From: Mycobacterium gastri
GTDB taxonomy: Bacteria; Actinomycetota; Actinomycetes; Mycobacteriales; Mycobacteriaceae
Length of the DNA stretch: 64,000 nt
NCBI RefSeq assembly: GCF_002102175.1
Contig: NZ_LQOX01000118.1
Coordinates: forward strand, 62,001 to 126,000
Direction of reading: 5' to 3'
Both the position numbers and the translations under genes were made by a program. Below the pieces are notes generated by a model. The model did not search any database and was not told the origin of the DNA. It saw only the letters and a list, made by a program, of their open reading frames with translations. How positions within the stretch are numbered: the stretch's first letter is position 1; every line of letters begins with the position of its first letter. This document shows, in pieces, positions 7,746 through 16,217 of this stretch.

Positions 7746-8998
7746 ACCGCGCGGGCCGAAACCGCTTCCCGCGCACCGTCGATCGGGTGAAGCGTGGCGC
7801 TTGCCGACTCAGCGGATTCGCTTTTCCGGGGCACTGCTCTTACATCTACCATCCTGCGCATCCAGCAGCGCGCGGGCTCCTCGACGAAGTGATACAGCAA
7901 GATCGAGGCACCCACGGCGATCGCGAGCAGGCCGATGATGTTCCATTTCCACGGGTTGTCCTGCGGCGTCAGATCGAATTGAAGAACGGCCCAACCCCAC
8001 CCGGTGTGCACCAGCTCATGCACCATGTACAGGCAAAATGAGATTTGCCCGCCGTAAACCATCAGTCGCGTCGACAGCAGTCTGGGCAAGCTGCCCAAGC
8101 CCACTGCCAGCGCGATCACCAGCGGAACGAACAGCACGTCGACCACGCCGCCGCTGTCCACGACTCCGGTGATGGGATGCGCGTCCAACCAGTACATGAC
8201 GGCCACCATGACCGCGATCAGCAGCAGCGAAAGATATCCGGCCACGCGGCGAGCACTATCGGACAGCCGCAACCGGCGCACCGCGGCGCAGGCCAGCGCG
8301 CCTGCGATGAACTGTGTGACGATGCGCGGCAGCCAACTCCACGGCGTGTAGAACTGGCCGCTGGCCAGCAACAGCAGCACCGGCGGCAACGACGCGGCGA
8401 ACGCCAGCAAGATCAGGCTCCGAGCGCGGGTAGCGCGCTCCATCCGCAAGATCACCAGGATGAGCAGACCGAACAGCAGGTAGGCCAGCCATTCGGCGCT
8501 GATCGACCAGGCCGGGCCGTCCCAACTGGACCCGTCGAAGAAAGGCTGAAACCACAACTGCACCAACAGGATCTGCCGCACATAGCTGATGGCGGTGAGA
8601 TCTCTCACTTCCGGTAGCGGCACATGCCCGACGTGCAGGCTCAAGATCACCAGCAGTGCGGCCAGGTGCAAGGTGACCAGGTAGACCGGCCACACCCGGG
8701 CCAGCCGCAACCACAGGAAATGCACGGTGGCCCGGGTCGACCAGGACCGGCCCATGCGGTCGAGGTAGTTCCAGGTCAGCACAAAACCACTGAGAATGAA
8801 GAACAGGTCGACGCCCTGTGCACCGCAGTTGAGCACCGGCGCGAGGGCATCGCGGAATTCCGGGGATGCATCGCCCAGCATCGGCCGGAAGTGAAACAGC
8901 ACGACCCACACCGCGGCGATGATGCGAAGTCCGGTCAGCGACTTGATCTCCCCGCGGATCTCACCCCTGATGTCTGCGGTGATGTCTCCGGTGCGCAC
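7742..8998 (-). CDS. Membrane acyltransferase-3 family protein (Rv0517-like)
   Basis: 418 residues from the GTG at 8998. Acyltransferase-3 hallmarks are SLTGLRIIAAVWVVLFHF (catalytic His), GVDLFFILSGFVLTWNY and FLWLRLARVWPVYL, then about eight further membrane helices; the C-terminus is cytoplasmic. No SGNH domain is fused; a free SGNH hydrolase is encoded directly downstream with a GTGA overlap, so the pair may replace a fused enzyme. The start is uncertain: the frame is open to an ATG at 9199, but the GTG at 8998 has a GGAAAG ribosome binding site, whereas the ATG at 9199 has none and lies only 3 nt from a TAGGCT -10-like element. The extra 67 residues would be unstructured. Confidence 0.8.
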   Translation of the reverse strand: MRTGDITADIRGEIRGEIKSLTGLRIIAAVWVVLFHFRPMLGDASPEFRDALAPVLNCGAQGVDLFFILSGFVLTWNYLDRMGRSWSTRATVHFLWLRLARVWPVYLVTLHLAALLVILSLHVGHVPLPEVRDLTAISYVRQILLVQLWFQPFFDGSSWDGPAWSISAEWLAYLLFGLLILVILRMERATRARSLILLAFAASLPPVLLLLASGQFYTPWSWLPRIVTQFIAGALACAAVRRLRLSDSARRVAGYLSLLLIAVMVAVMYWLDAHPITGVVDSGGVVDVLFVPLVIALAVGLGSLPRLLSTRLMVYGGQISFCLYMVHELVHTGWGWAVLQFDLTPQDNPWKWNIIGLLAIAVGASILLYHFVEEPARCWMRRMVDVRAVPRKSESAESASATLHPIDGAREAVSARAV

Positions 8999-9409
8999 GA
9001 CGCTCTTTCCGTCTGAACTCTGCTGTTTCGTCAACTGATTGCCCGGCTCTGCCCCGCAAGCTCCCCGACGGGCGGGTGGTGTCGGTGCCCCAACCTCGCT
9101 AGGTGGCACGCGCATCGTCGTCGGGCGTTCGCCTGCTGCTTCGGCTGAGCGGGCGACCCGCCTGTTGTCCAGCCCGCCGACTGGCGAATGGGCAGCCATC
9201 GCAGCCTAACAGCGAGACGGTCCCGACGGCACCCGGCGCATCCTGGGAGGTTGCCGTGGGACACCACCGCCAGCCGCGAGCGACGTTGCTGGAGGCCCGG
9301 CAAGCGCCGTGAAAATCGCTCTTAGCGAAGAGTTAGACGCGGCTTTCGGTCTCCTTATGTTTGCGGGTTAGCGTTGGGGCCCAGACTGCCACGGGGAGTG
9401 AGGCTGCTC
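8999..9409. other. Divergent promoter region between the acyltransferase and oprA
   Basis: Part of this stretch (8999-9199) is an open extension of the acyltransferase frame and may be its 5' leader or N-terminus. AGCCTA at 9203-9208 is a -10-like element for the minus strand. A SigF-like pair (GGCTTT at 9341-9346 and GGGTTA at 9365-9370, 18-bp spacer) precedes oprA. Confidence 0.45.
9341..9370 (+). promoter_or_regulatory. Weak SigF-like promoter upstream of oprA
   Basis: GGCTTT and GGGTTA are separated by 18 bp and end 39 bp before the oprA ATG. The mycobacterial SigF consensus is roughly GTTT-N15-17-GGGTA, so the match is imperfect in sequence and spacing. Support comes mainly from oprA belonging to the SigF pathway in M. 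tuberculosis. Confidence 0.3.
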
Positions 9410-9859
9410 ATGACAATCGCCAACGTCGCTGATCCGACGAGTCGACGGGGAAACTGGACCTACGACTGCGCCGGCGCTCAGATTCGGGCGCACCGTCGCC
9501 ACCTGGCCACGGTGCTGACCATCCGGGGAGAAATCGACGCCGTCAACGTCGATGACGTCAGCGAGTATCTTCGCCGGTTCATCCTCGGGGATCACCCCGT
9601 GGTCGTCGACCTCAGCGACGTCGGTTACTTCTCTGGGGCCGGCCTCGCGTTATTGCAGATGCTCGACGAGAACTGCCGTGCCGCCGGTGTGCAATGGTCA
9701 CTGGTCGCGAGCCCGGCCGTCCGCCAGCTGGTCGGCGACGACCGCGACGACGCACCGTTTCCGCTCACCGGCTCAGTCCACGAGGCGCTTCGCGACCTGG
9801 CCGACGCCATCGTCAGCCGCCGTCAGCTGGTCCTGCCGCTGATCAGGAAGACGGCTTAG
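9410..9859 (+). CDS. oprA: STAS-domain anti-anti-sigma factor (OprA-like)
   Basis: 149 residues with one STAS domain (about 25-130): IRGEIDAVNVDDVSEYL, the central VVVDLSDVGYFSGAGLALL with the serine normally phosphorylated by an anti-sigma kinase, and a C-terminal helix. It is the counterpart of Rv0516c/OprA, which in M. tuberculosis is phosphorylated on Thr2 by the kinase PknD and links osmotic stress to the SigF regulon. The ATG at 9410 is preferred over upstream GTGs because it has a GGGAGTGAGG ribosome binding site and gives MT as the first two residues, keeping that Thr2. Its 3' end overlaps the convergent neighbour by 4 bp. Confidence 0.88.
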   Translation: MTIANVADPTSRRGNWTYDCAGAQIRAHRRHLATVLTIRGEIDAVNVDDVSEYLRRFILGDHPVVVDLSDVGYFSGAGLALLQMLDENCRAAGVQWSLVASPAVRQLVGDDRDDAPFPLTGSVHEALRDLADAIVSRRQLVLPLIRKTA

Positions 9860-10149
9860 TCGCCGGCGGGGGTGTCGCGGGTGTCGATGGGGCCCTTGAT
9901 CGGACTCGGCCGGGCGCTGCGCCGCAACCTGACCGTCCCCACCACCGCGAGAATTCCGGCGACTGTCGCCAGCAACAACGTCAGCACCAACAGCTGCGGG
10001 TGATAGACCACCGACACGGTGACCGGCTGCCCGTCGGCAACCGGCCCGACGGCCACCGTCGAGCGGGTGTGCAGCCAGCTTGCCGCGGTGGCCACCACCG
10101 CGGCCACGGCCACGGCCAGCTCGGCCACCGCCCGGTGCCGGGCGGTCAT
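9856..10149 (-). CDS. Small two-helix membrane protein (Rv0514-like)
   Basis: 97 residues with two predicted membrane helices: about 8-24 (AELAVAVAAVVATAASW) and 52-72 (LLVLTLLLATVAGILAVVG), joined by an extracytoplasmic loop and followed by a basic tail (RLRRSARPSP). The ATG at 10149 overlaps the stop of the upstream gene (ATGA). It lies at the tail of the haem operon; no catalytic motif is visible and the function is unknown. Its stop overlaps the convergent oprA stop by 4 bp. Confidence 0.75.
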   Translation of the reverse strand: MTARHRAVAELAVAVAAVVATAASWLHTRSTVAVGPVADGQPVTVSVVYHPQLLVLTLLLATVAGILAVVGTVRLRRSARPSPIKGPIDTRDTPAGD

Positions 10150-10685
10150 CGCGCCGGCCCGGTGTCGTCGTCGTCGACGTCCACCTGAACGGGCTCCACA
10201 CGCTCGGTGACCAGTGGAGTCAGCGCGGCCCGCAGGTGACGATGCCGACGCGCCCACGCCTGGGCGGTGCGGCCCCCGGTGAGCTTCAGACCGATGCCCA
10301 CCCGGCCCCGCGGCACCCCGGCCAGTTCGCCGAGCGCCCGCGCCGACTGCCACTTGGCCAACGGCTTGCCCGATGCCGCCGAATTCTCCGGCTCGGGAAA
10401 CACCTTCACGATCTCGGACACCAGGATGGTCTCGGTGCCCTGCCGCAACGCGTCTTCGGTGAGCTCCACGGAGGTGTGGACGCGCGCCGCCTTCACTTGC
10501 ACGGCCACGAACGCCGACACCATCACCAGGAAGATCGCCGGCGTCACCAGCCCAACCCCGCCGCCGCCGGACATTTCGATCAAGATCATCGACACGGCCG
10601 CGAACGGGCCGGCCAGCAGCCAATACCAGCTGGCCCCGGGTTCGTAGAACAACGGCTTGGATTTGGTGTCCCCCGCTGATGTCAT
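10146..10685 (-). CDS. Two-helix membrane protein with cytoplasmic tail (Rv0513-like)
   Basis: 179 residues. Two adjacent hydrophobic segments (about 13-33, WYWLLAGPFAAVSMILIEM, and 40-60, LVTPAIFLVMVSAFVAVQV) are followed by a soluble domain of about 115 residues with no recognised motif and an acidic end (DVDDDDTGPAR). The layout resembles DUF3093-type actinobacterial proteins. The ATG at 10685 has a GGAGG ribosome binding site, 11 bp after hemB, so it should be cotranscribed with hemB and coupled to the next small gene. Function unknown; placement suggests a role near haem synthesis or simple hitch-hiking. Confidence 0.78.
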   Translation of the reverse strand: MTSAGDTKSKPLFYEPGASWYWLLAGPFAAVSMILIEMSGGGGVGLVTPAIFLVMVSAFVAVQVKAARVHTSVELTEDALRQGTETILVSEIVKVFPEPENSAASGKPLAKWQSARALGELAGVPRGRVGIGLKLTGGRTAQAWARRHRHLRAALTPLVTERVEPVQVDVDDDDTGPAR

Positions 10686-10696
10686 GGAAGCCTCCG

Positions 10697-11677
10697 TCAC
10701 GAAAGCCAACCCGCCGCGTGGGCGGCCCAGTAGCTGAGCACGATATCGGCCCCGGCGCGCCGGATGCTGGTCAACGATTCCAGCGCGGCGGCCCGTTCGT
10801 CGATCCAGCCGTGAGCCGCGGCAGCGCAAATCATCGCGTACTCCCCCGAGACCTGGTAGGCGGCGACCGGCACCGGCGAATTGGCGGCCGCCGCAGCCAC
10901 TATGTCCAGGTACCCCATCGCCGGTTTGACCATCACGATGTCGGCACCCTCGTCCAGATCCAGGTCGATTTCGCGCAGCGCCTCCCGCGCGTTGCCCGGC
11001 TCCTGCTGGTAGCTGCGCCGGTCGCCGGACAGGCTGCAGCTCACCGCCTCGCGGAAGGGGCCGTAGAACGCCGAGGCGAACTTCGCGGCGTAGGCCAGGA
11101 TCACCACGTCGGTGTAGCCGGCGGCGTCCAGGCCGTCGCGGATAGCCCCCACCTGGCCGTCCATCATCCCACTCGGACCGACCACGTGAGCACCCGAGTC
11201 TGCTTGTGCCACAGCCAATTCCACGTAGCGGGCCACGGTGGCGTCGTTGTCGACCCGGCCACGCTCATCGAGGACACCGCAGTGCCCGTGGTCGGTGAAC
11301 TCGTCCAGGCAGGTGTCGGCCATCAACACCGTCGCGTCGCCGAGGTCCTTGGCCAGGTCCCGAAGGGCGACGTTGAGGATGCCATCCGGGTCGGTGCCGG
11401 CCGAGCCGATCGCGTCCTTTGCCTGGTCCCGGGGCACCCCGAACAGCATCAGCCCGCCCACCCCGGCGGCGACGGCGTCGGCGGCGGCGCTGCGCAGTGA
11501 ATCACGGGTGTGTTGCACCACGCCCGGCATAGAACGGATGGGTCGCGGTTCGTCGATACCGTCGGCAACGAACATCGGAAGCACCAAATGCCTTGGCTCC
11601 AACGAGGTTTGCGCCACCAAACGACGCATCGCGGGGGTCGAGCGGAGCCGGCGTGGCCGCTGCCGCGCGGAGCTCAC
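10697..11677 (-). CDS. hemB: Delta-aminolevulinic acid dehydratase (porphobilinogen synthase)
   Basis: 326 residues. Joins two 5-aminolevulinate molecules into porphobilinogen in the cytoplasm. Both Schiff-base lysines are seen in AAKFASAFYGPFREA and MVKPAMGYLDI. The metal-site stretch reads ADTCLDEFTDHGHCGVL: only the first and last cysteines of the usual zinc triad remain and the middle one is Asp, as in many actinobacterial enzymes that depend more on magnesium. The GTG start overlaps the hemD stop by one base (TAGTG), giving tight coupling in hemA-hemC-hemD-hemB order. Confidence 0.97.
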   Translation of the reverse strand: MSSARQRPRRLRSTPAMRRLVAQTSLEPRHLVLPMFVADGIDEPRPIRSMPGVVQHTRDSLRSAAADAVAAGVGGLMLFGVPRDQAKDAIGSAGTDPDGILNVALRDLAKDLGDATVLMADTCLDEFTDHGHCGVLDERGRVDNDATVARYVELAVAQADSGAHVVGPSGMMDGQVGAIRDGLDAAGYTDVVILAYAAKFASAFYGPFREAVSCSLSGDRRSYQQEPGNAREALREIDLDLDEGADIVMVKPAMGYLDIVAAAAANSPVPVAAYQVSGEYAMICAAAAHGWIDERAAALESLTSIRRAGADIVLSYWAAHAAGWLS

Positions 11678-13344
11678 TAGCGCCTGCGGCTCTTCTTGCG
11701 CGGCGGCGGCAGCGCGCCCTCGGCGCGCAATCGGGCGGCATGCTCGGCCAGGGCGTCGACCAGCGGACCCACCGCGGCGGTCTCCGGCTGGACATCCACC
11801 CGAAGCCCGAATTCGGCGGCGGTCTCGGCGGTCTTGGGGCCGATACAGGCGATGATGGTGCGCGCATGCGGCTTACCGGCAATGCCGACCAGGTTGCGCA
11901 CCGTCGAACTCGAGGTGAAACACACCGCGTCGAAACCGCCCGTCTTGATCATTTCGCGGGTGGCCGCCGGCGGGGGCGCAGCCCGCACGGTCCGGTAGGC
12001 GGTGACGTCCTCGATTTCCCAGCCACGTTCCCGCAGACCCTCGGCCAGCGTTTCGGTGGCGATGTCGGCGCGCGGCAGCAGGACCCGGTTGACCGGGTCG
12101 AAAATGCTGTCATACGGCGGGAATTCGTCGAGCAGACCCATCGACGACTGCTCGCCGGACGGCACCAGCTCGGGGCTGATCCCGAAGGCACGAACCCGGT
12201 CGGCGGTCGACTCGCCGACGCAGGCGATCTTGACCCCGGAGAACGCCCGCGCATCCAGACCGAATTCGCCGAACTTCTCCCAGACGGCCCGTACCGCGTT
12301 GGTCGAGGTGAACACCACCCATTGGAACCGGCCATCGACCAGGCCCTTGACGGCGCGTTCCATTTGCGCGGGGCTGCGCGGCGGTTCGACGGCAATGGTC
12401 GGCACCTCGACCGGCAGCGCTCCGTAGGACGTCAACCGCTCGCTCATCTCGCCGGCCTGGTCCTTGGTGCGCGGCACCAGCACGGTCCAGCCGTACAGCG
12501 CCCGGCTCTCCCACCAGTTCAGCTTGCCCCGGTTACTCACGGTCTTGCCGATGGTCACCACCAGCGGCCCGGCGAACGGGCCAGCGGGGTCGGTGCCGCC
12601 CAGGATGGCCGGATCGGTCAGTCCCTGCAGCGTGGTTTCGACCGATCGCTGCTGGCAGGTGGTGCCTTGCGCGGTGACCACGCACGGCGTCGTGTCGGCC
12701 AGCTCGTGGTCGAGAAGGGTGCGTGCGGCGTCGGCCAGATGGGACGCGGTCGCCTGCAGGATCAGCGGTCCGGGGGCCGCGGCCAGTGCCTCCCAGTCGG
12801 TGTCATCGAGATCGCCGCGCACGTCGGCCACCGTGTGCGAGGAGCCCAGCGGCAGCCCGGCATACGTCGGGACCGCGCTGGTGGCGGCCAGCCCGGGCAC
12901 GACCTCGAAGTGCAGGTGGGTGCGCGCCACGGCGTTCACCTCGGTGATCACCGCGTCCACCGACAACGGGTCGCCGGCCACCAGCCGCACCACGTCGGCA
13001 CCCGAACGGGCCTCGGCGGTCAGCGTCTTGGCCACATCGGCGGGTTCGCCCAGCGCCGGGCGGATGTCGGGGCCGCTCGAGACCACCGCTGGAGCAGTCT
13101 GGGCGGGATCTCCCGGAGCCGGGCCGACGTTCTCCCCCGCATGGGCAGCCGGCGCAGGTCCGGATACCGGTGGCAGGTCCTTGCCGATCAGCGCCAGCAC
13201 CGGCTCGGGTACGTCGGGGTCGGTGAACACCAGAGCGGCGTTGGCCAACACCGCGGCAGCCCGTGTGGTCAGCAGACCCGGGTCGCCGGGACCAGAACCC
13301 ACAAAAGTGATGCGGCCCGGAGTCGGCTTACGCCCTCGCGTCAT
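11677..13344 (-). CDS. hemD: Fused uroporphyrinogen-III C-methyltransferase / uroporphyrinogen-III synthase
   Basis: 555 residues. An N-terminal tetrapyrrole methylase domain (about 8-265: ITFVGSGPGDPGLLT, VRLVAGDPLSVDAV, VVPGLAATSAVPTYAGLPLG) is fused to a HEM4 uroporphyrinogen-III synthase domain (about 285-535: LVPRTKDQAGEMSERL, VVFTSTNAVRAVWEKF, FTSSSTVRNLVG). The C-terminus is basic (PPPRKKSRRR). The enzyme cyclises hydroxymethylbilane and may methylate the product toward sirohaem or cobalamin. Start: the ATG at 13344 follows GGGAGCG at good spacing; an ATG one codon earlier and a GTG at 13368 overlapping the hemC stop are alternatives. The first domain lacks some usual motif residues, so its methylase activity is uncertain. 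Confidence 0.95.
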   Translation of the reverse strand: MTRGRKPTPGRITFVGSGPGDPGLLTTRAAAVLANAALVFTDPDVPEPVLALIGKDLPPVSGPAPAAHAGENVGPAPGDPAQTAPAVVSSGPDIRPALGEPADVAKTLTAEARSGADVVRLVAGDPLSVDAVITEVNAVARTHLHFEVVPGLAATSAVPTYAGLPLGSSHTVADVRGDLDDTDWEALAAAPGPLILQATASHLADAARTLLDHELADTTPCVVTAQGTTCQQRSVETTLQGLTDPAILGGTDPAGPFAGPLVVTIGKTVSNRGKLNWWESRALYGWTVLVPRTKDQAGEMSERLTSYGALPVEVPTIAVEPPRSPAQMERAVKGLVDGRFQWVVFTSTNAVRAVWEKFGEFGLDARAFSGVKIACVGESTADRVRAFGISPELVPSGEQSSMGLLDEFPPYDSIFDPVNRVLLPRADIATETLAEGLRERGWEIEDVTAYRTVRAAPPPAATREMIKTGGFDAVCFTSSSTVRNLVGIAGKPHARTIIACIGPKTAETAAEFGLRVDVQPETAAVGPLVDALAEHAARLRAEGALPPPRKKSRRR

Positions 13345-13364
13345 CATTGTCGCTCCCACGTCAC

Positions 13365-14318
13365 TCACTCAAATTTTTCCTTGCGCGGATGGTGCCGCGC
13401 TCCCCACATCAGTTCTCGAGCACCCAGTTCGAACAGCTCCGCGGCGACCGAGAGCCCCAGCTCCCGTGCCCGGCCGGGGGTGCCGACGCCGGACGCGCGG
13501 ATCACGTCGGATCCGTCCAGCGCCGCCACGCAGCCGCGCAGCGACAGCTCTTCGAAGACCCGCCCCTCCTCATCGATGGACTCGACCACCTCAGCGATCG
13601 CGCCCACCGGTGCCGAGCAACCGGCCTCCAGTTCGGCCAGCAGGGCTCGTTCCGCGGTGACCGCCGCCCGCGTGTCGGCATCGTCCAGCTCCGCCAGCAC
13701 TGCCGCCAACCGGTGGTTACCGGCCCGGCATTCGACGGCGAGCGCGCCTTGCGCCGGCGCTGGCAACATCTGCACGGGCTCCAACGTCTCGGTGACATCA
13801 TCGAGGCGGCCCAGCCGGGCCAGACCTGCCCGGGCCACCACGATGGCGTCAAGATCACCACTGCTTACCCTGTTCAACCTGGTATCTAGGTTGCCTCTTA
13901 GGGGGCGGATTTCCAAACCGAGACCCAATGCTCTAAGCTGTGCGGCCCGCCGCGGGGAGGAGGTGCCGACCAGCGATCCGGCCGGCAACTCCCCAAGCAC
14001 CAGCCCGTCGCGGGCCACCACTGCATCGCGGGGATCGTTGCGCGGCGGTATCGCCGCGATGGTGAACCGCCGATCTTCGGCGGTGGGCAAATCCTTGTGC
14101 GAGTGCACGGCCGCGTCCACGCGACCGTCTTCGATGGCCTCACGCAACGCCGTGGTGAAGGCGCCCACCCCGAGCGTCTCGATCGGCGCTGACGACCGGT
14201 CGCCGGCGGTGCTGATGGTCACCAACTCGGCCGGGTGGCCGTTGGCGATGAGCGCGTCTCTGACCGTCGCGGCCTGAGTGGTGGCCAGCAGACTGCCCCG
14301 GGTGCCTATCCGGATCAC
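13365..14318 (-). CDS. hemC: Porphobilinogen deaminase (hydroxymethylbilane synthase)
   Basis: 317 residues. Polymerises four porphobilinogens into hydroxymethylbilane. It begins [15 protein letters not shown] and has [11 protein letters not shown] with the substrate-binding Lys/Asp region, [13 protein letters not shown], and the dipyrromethane cofactor cysteine in [10 protein letters not shown]. The GTG at 14318 aligns with the family N-terminus; a TTG at 14327 in frame has better ribosome-binding spacing and would add MSH. Only 13 bp separate it from hemA upstream, so it is in the haem operon. Confidence 0.96.
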   Translation of the reverse strand: MIRIGTRGSLLATTQAATVRDALIANGHPAELVTISTAGDRSSAPIETLGVGAFTTALREAIEDGRVDAAVHSHKDLPTAEDRRFTIAAIPPRNDPRDAVVARDGLVLGELPAGSLVGTSSPRRAAQLRALGLGLEIRPLRGNLDTRLNRVSSGDLDAIVVARAGLARLGRLDDVTETLEPVQMLPAPAQGALAVECRAGNHRLAAVLAELDDADTRAAVTAERALLAELEAGCSAPVGAIAEVVESIDEEGRVFEELSLRGCVAALDGSDVIRASGVGTPGRARELGLSVAAELFELGARELMWGARHHPRKEKFE

Positions 14319-14331
14319 GTGTGACAATCAG

Positions 14332-15729
14332 CTACTCGCCAAACGGGTTCCGGTCGCGCGGCAGCTCGCCCGGGTGCATACCCGCGTCGATTCCGCTGGA
14401 CACCGCCGGCAGTTCGGCTGCGGTTGCGACGGCATCGACAGCGGTCTGGTCGAGTTCGAAAAGCTCGCGCAGCGCCTCGGCGTAGCTGTCGCCGCCGGGA
14501 GCGCTGGCCAGTTGCTTGATCCGCACCGTGGGCGCGTGCAGCAATTTGTCCACCACCCGCCGCACCGTGCGGGCCACCTCTTCACGCTCGACACGCTCCA
14601 ACCCGGGTAGCCGGTTCTCCAGACGCAGCAACTCCGCCTCCACCACGTCGGCGGCCCGCTGGCGCAACGCCGTGACCGTCGGGGTTACCTCGGCCATCCG
14701 CTGCCCTACCAGGTAGGCGGCAACTTCGGCGGCGACGATGTGGCGGGCGGCGTCGACGTCGGCCGCCGTGGCATGTGCCGACGGCTCGTGTTGGACGCGG
14801 TCCACGTCGACGACCCAGACGCCGGGCAGGCCGGCTACCGCCGGGTCGACGTCGCGGGGCATCCCCAGATCGCAGATGACCAGCGGCTGCGTCTCTTCGT
14901 CTCGGCGGGCATGAGCCAGCGCGTGGTGCACGTCGGCCAGCGAGACCACCGGACTCACCGCGCCGGTGCAGCTGACCACCACGTCGGCATCGGCAAGCGC
15001 CTCGGCCAGGCGGTCGAGCCGCATCGCCTCGGCCGGCACGCCCGCTCCGCGGACCTTGCCCGCCAGCCGCTGCGCCCGCGGCAACGAGCGGTTGAGCACG
15101 CGGATCCGCCCGATGCCGGCCCGAGTCAGATGTGCCGTCGACAGCGCACCCATCGCTCCGGCGCCGACCACCACGGCGGTCTTGGCCTCCAGCCCGCCCA
15201 GGTGTCGTTCGGCGATGCCCAGGGCGACCGACACCACGGAAGCACCGGCAGCGTCGATCCCGGTTTCGGAGTGCACCCGCTTGCCCACCGACAGCGCCCG
15301 CTGGGCCAGTTCGTGCAAGACCCGGCCGACGGTGCGGTTGGCCTCGGCGGCGGCATACGAGCGGCGTACCTGGCCCAGCACCTGCTGCTCGCCGATCACG
15401 GCCGAATCCAAGCCGCTGGCCACCGCGAACAGGTGCTCGACCGCGGCCTCGCTGTAGCGGACGTAGGCGTATTTGGTCAGGGCGCCCATCGACATGCCGG
15501 AGTGCTCGGACAGCACCTGGCCGATCACCGACAGGCCGCCGTGAAACGCCTCCACCACCGCATACACCTCGACGCGGTTGCACGTTGACAGCACCATGGC
15601 CTCGGTGACCAGCGGTGATTGCAATACCTTGTCGACGATCTTCACTTGCTCGGATTCGTCGATGCTGAGTTGTTCCAAGACGGAAACCGGCGCGCTGCGG
15701 TGCGAAACTCCGAAGAGCAGGATGCTCAC
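14332..15729 (-). CDS. hemA: Glutamyl-tRNA reductase
   Basis: 465 residues. Reduces glutamyl-tRNA to glutamate-1-semialdehyde with NADPH, the committed step of C5 tetrapyrrole synthesis. The catalytic cysteine lies in [11 protein letters not shown] near residue 50; the tRNA recognition part has [18 protein letters not shown]; the Rossmann fold begins [16 protein letters not shown]; and a C-terminal dimerisation helix follows. The start is a GTG preceded by AGGTG. It is the first large gene of the haem operon, 116 bp after the small glutaredoxin-like gene. GSA aminotransferase (hemL) is not in the window. Confidence 0.97.
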   Translation of the reverse strand: MSILLFGVSHRSAPVSVLEQLSIDESEQVKIVDKVLQSPLVTEAMVLSTCNRVEVYAVVEAFHGGLSVIGQVLSEHSGMSMGALTKYAYVRYSEAAVEHLFAVASGLDSAVIGEQQVLGQVRRSYAAAEANRTVGRVLHELAQRALSVGKRVHSETGIDAAGASVVSVALGIAERHLGGLEAKTAVVVGAGAMGALSTAHLTRAGIGRIRVLNRSLPRAQRLAGKVRGAGVPAEAMRLDRLAEALADADVVVSCTGAVSPVVSLADVHHALAHARRDEETQPLVICDLGMPRDVDPAVAGLPGVWVVDVDRVQHEPSAHATAADVDAARHIVAAEVAAYLVGQRMAEVTPTVTALRQRAADVVEAELLRLENRLPGLERVEREEVARTVRRVVDKLLHAPTVRIKQLASAPGGDSYAEALRELFELDQTAVDAVATAAELPAVSSGIDAGMHPGELPRDRNPFGE

Positions 15730-15845
15730 GGCAGCATCACCTGGCCCGCTCCCTTGCGCCTTGAGAAGTGAGAAGTGAACTGCCTTCTACGGTAGACGCT
15801 TGTCAGGTGGGCTACCAAATAATTGAGCGACCTGCCAGCGCCTTC

Positions 15846-16130
15846 TCAGCCGGCCAGATCAGCGCGCAGCCGGGCTTCGTCGACTTCCCAATAGCTATGT
15901 TCGCGACCATCGAGCAAGATCACCGGCAGCCGGTCGCCGAACTCGGCCCGCAGGCCGGTATTGCCGGCCGCGGCCACGGCGTCGACGTCGGTGCTGACCA
16001 ACTCGAACCCCAGCTCCCGGGACAGCTCGGCCAGCTGCGCGTGTACTCGCAGGCAGATCGTGCAGCCGTCGCGGGTCAGCAGCTCCACCTGCCGGCGCCC
16101 GGACAGCGGTGCTGACGGCGTCATGGGCAC
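15846..16130 (-). CDS. Glutaredoxin-like thioredoxin-fold protein (Rv0508-like)
   Basis: 94 residues. A single DUF836/glutaredoxin-like fold: VELLTRDGCTICLRVHAQL gives a CTIC redox pair at positions 23 and 26, followed by FELVSTDVD, the cis-proline strand RLPVILLDG and a C-terminal helix. It probably acts as a small thiol-disulfide exchanger in the cytoplasm; mycothiol is the likely low-molecular-weight partner in this genus. It lies between mmpL2 and hemA on the same strand. The start may be the ATG at 16124, two codons later. Confidence 0.85.
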   Translation of the reverse strand: MPMTPSAPLSGRRQVELLTRDGCTICLRVHAQLAELSRELGFELVSTDVDAVAAAGNTGLRAEFGDRLPVILLDGREHSYWEVDEARLRADLAG

Positions 16131-16217
16131 CAGTGTGGCATTCCGGGTGCCGCGGGATGCGGACTCGTCGGGTTCTCGAGTGCACGGCGAAGCGCGCCTT
16201 ACCGGGCGCGGGGTCCG

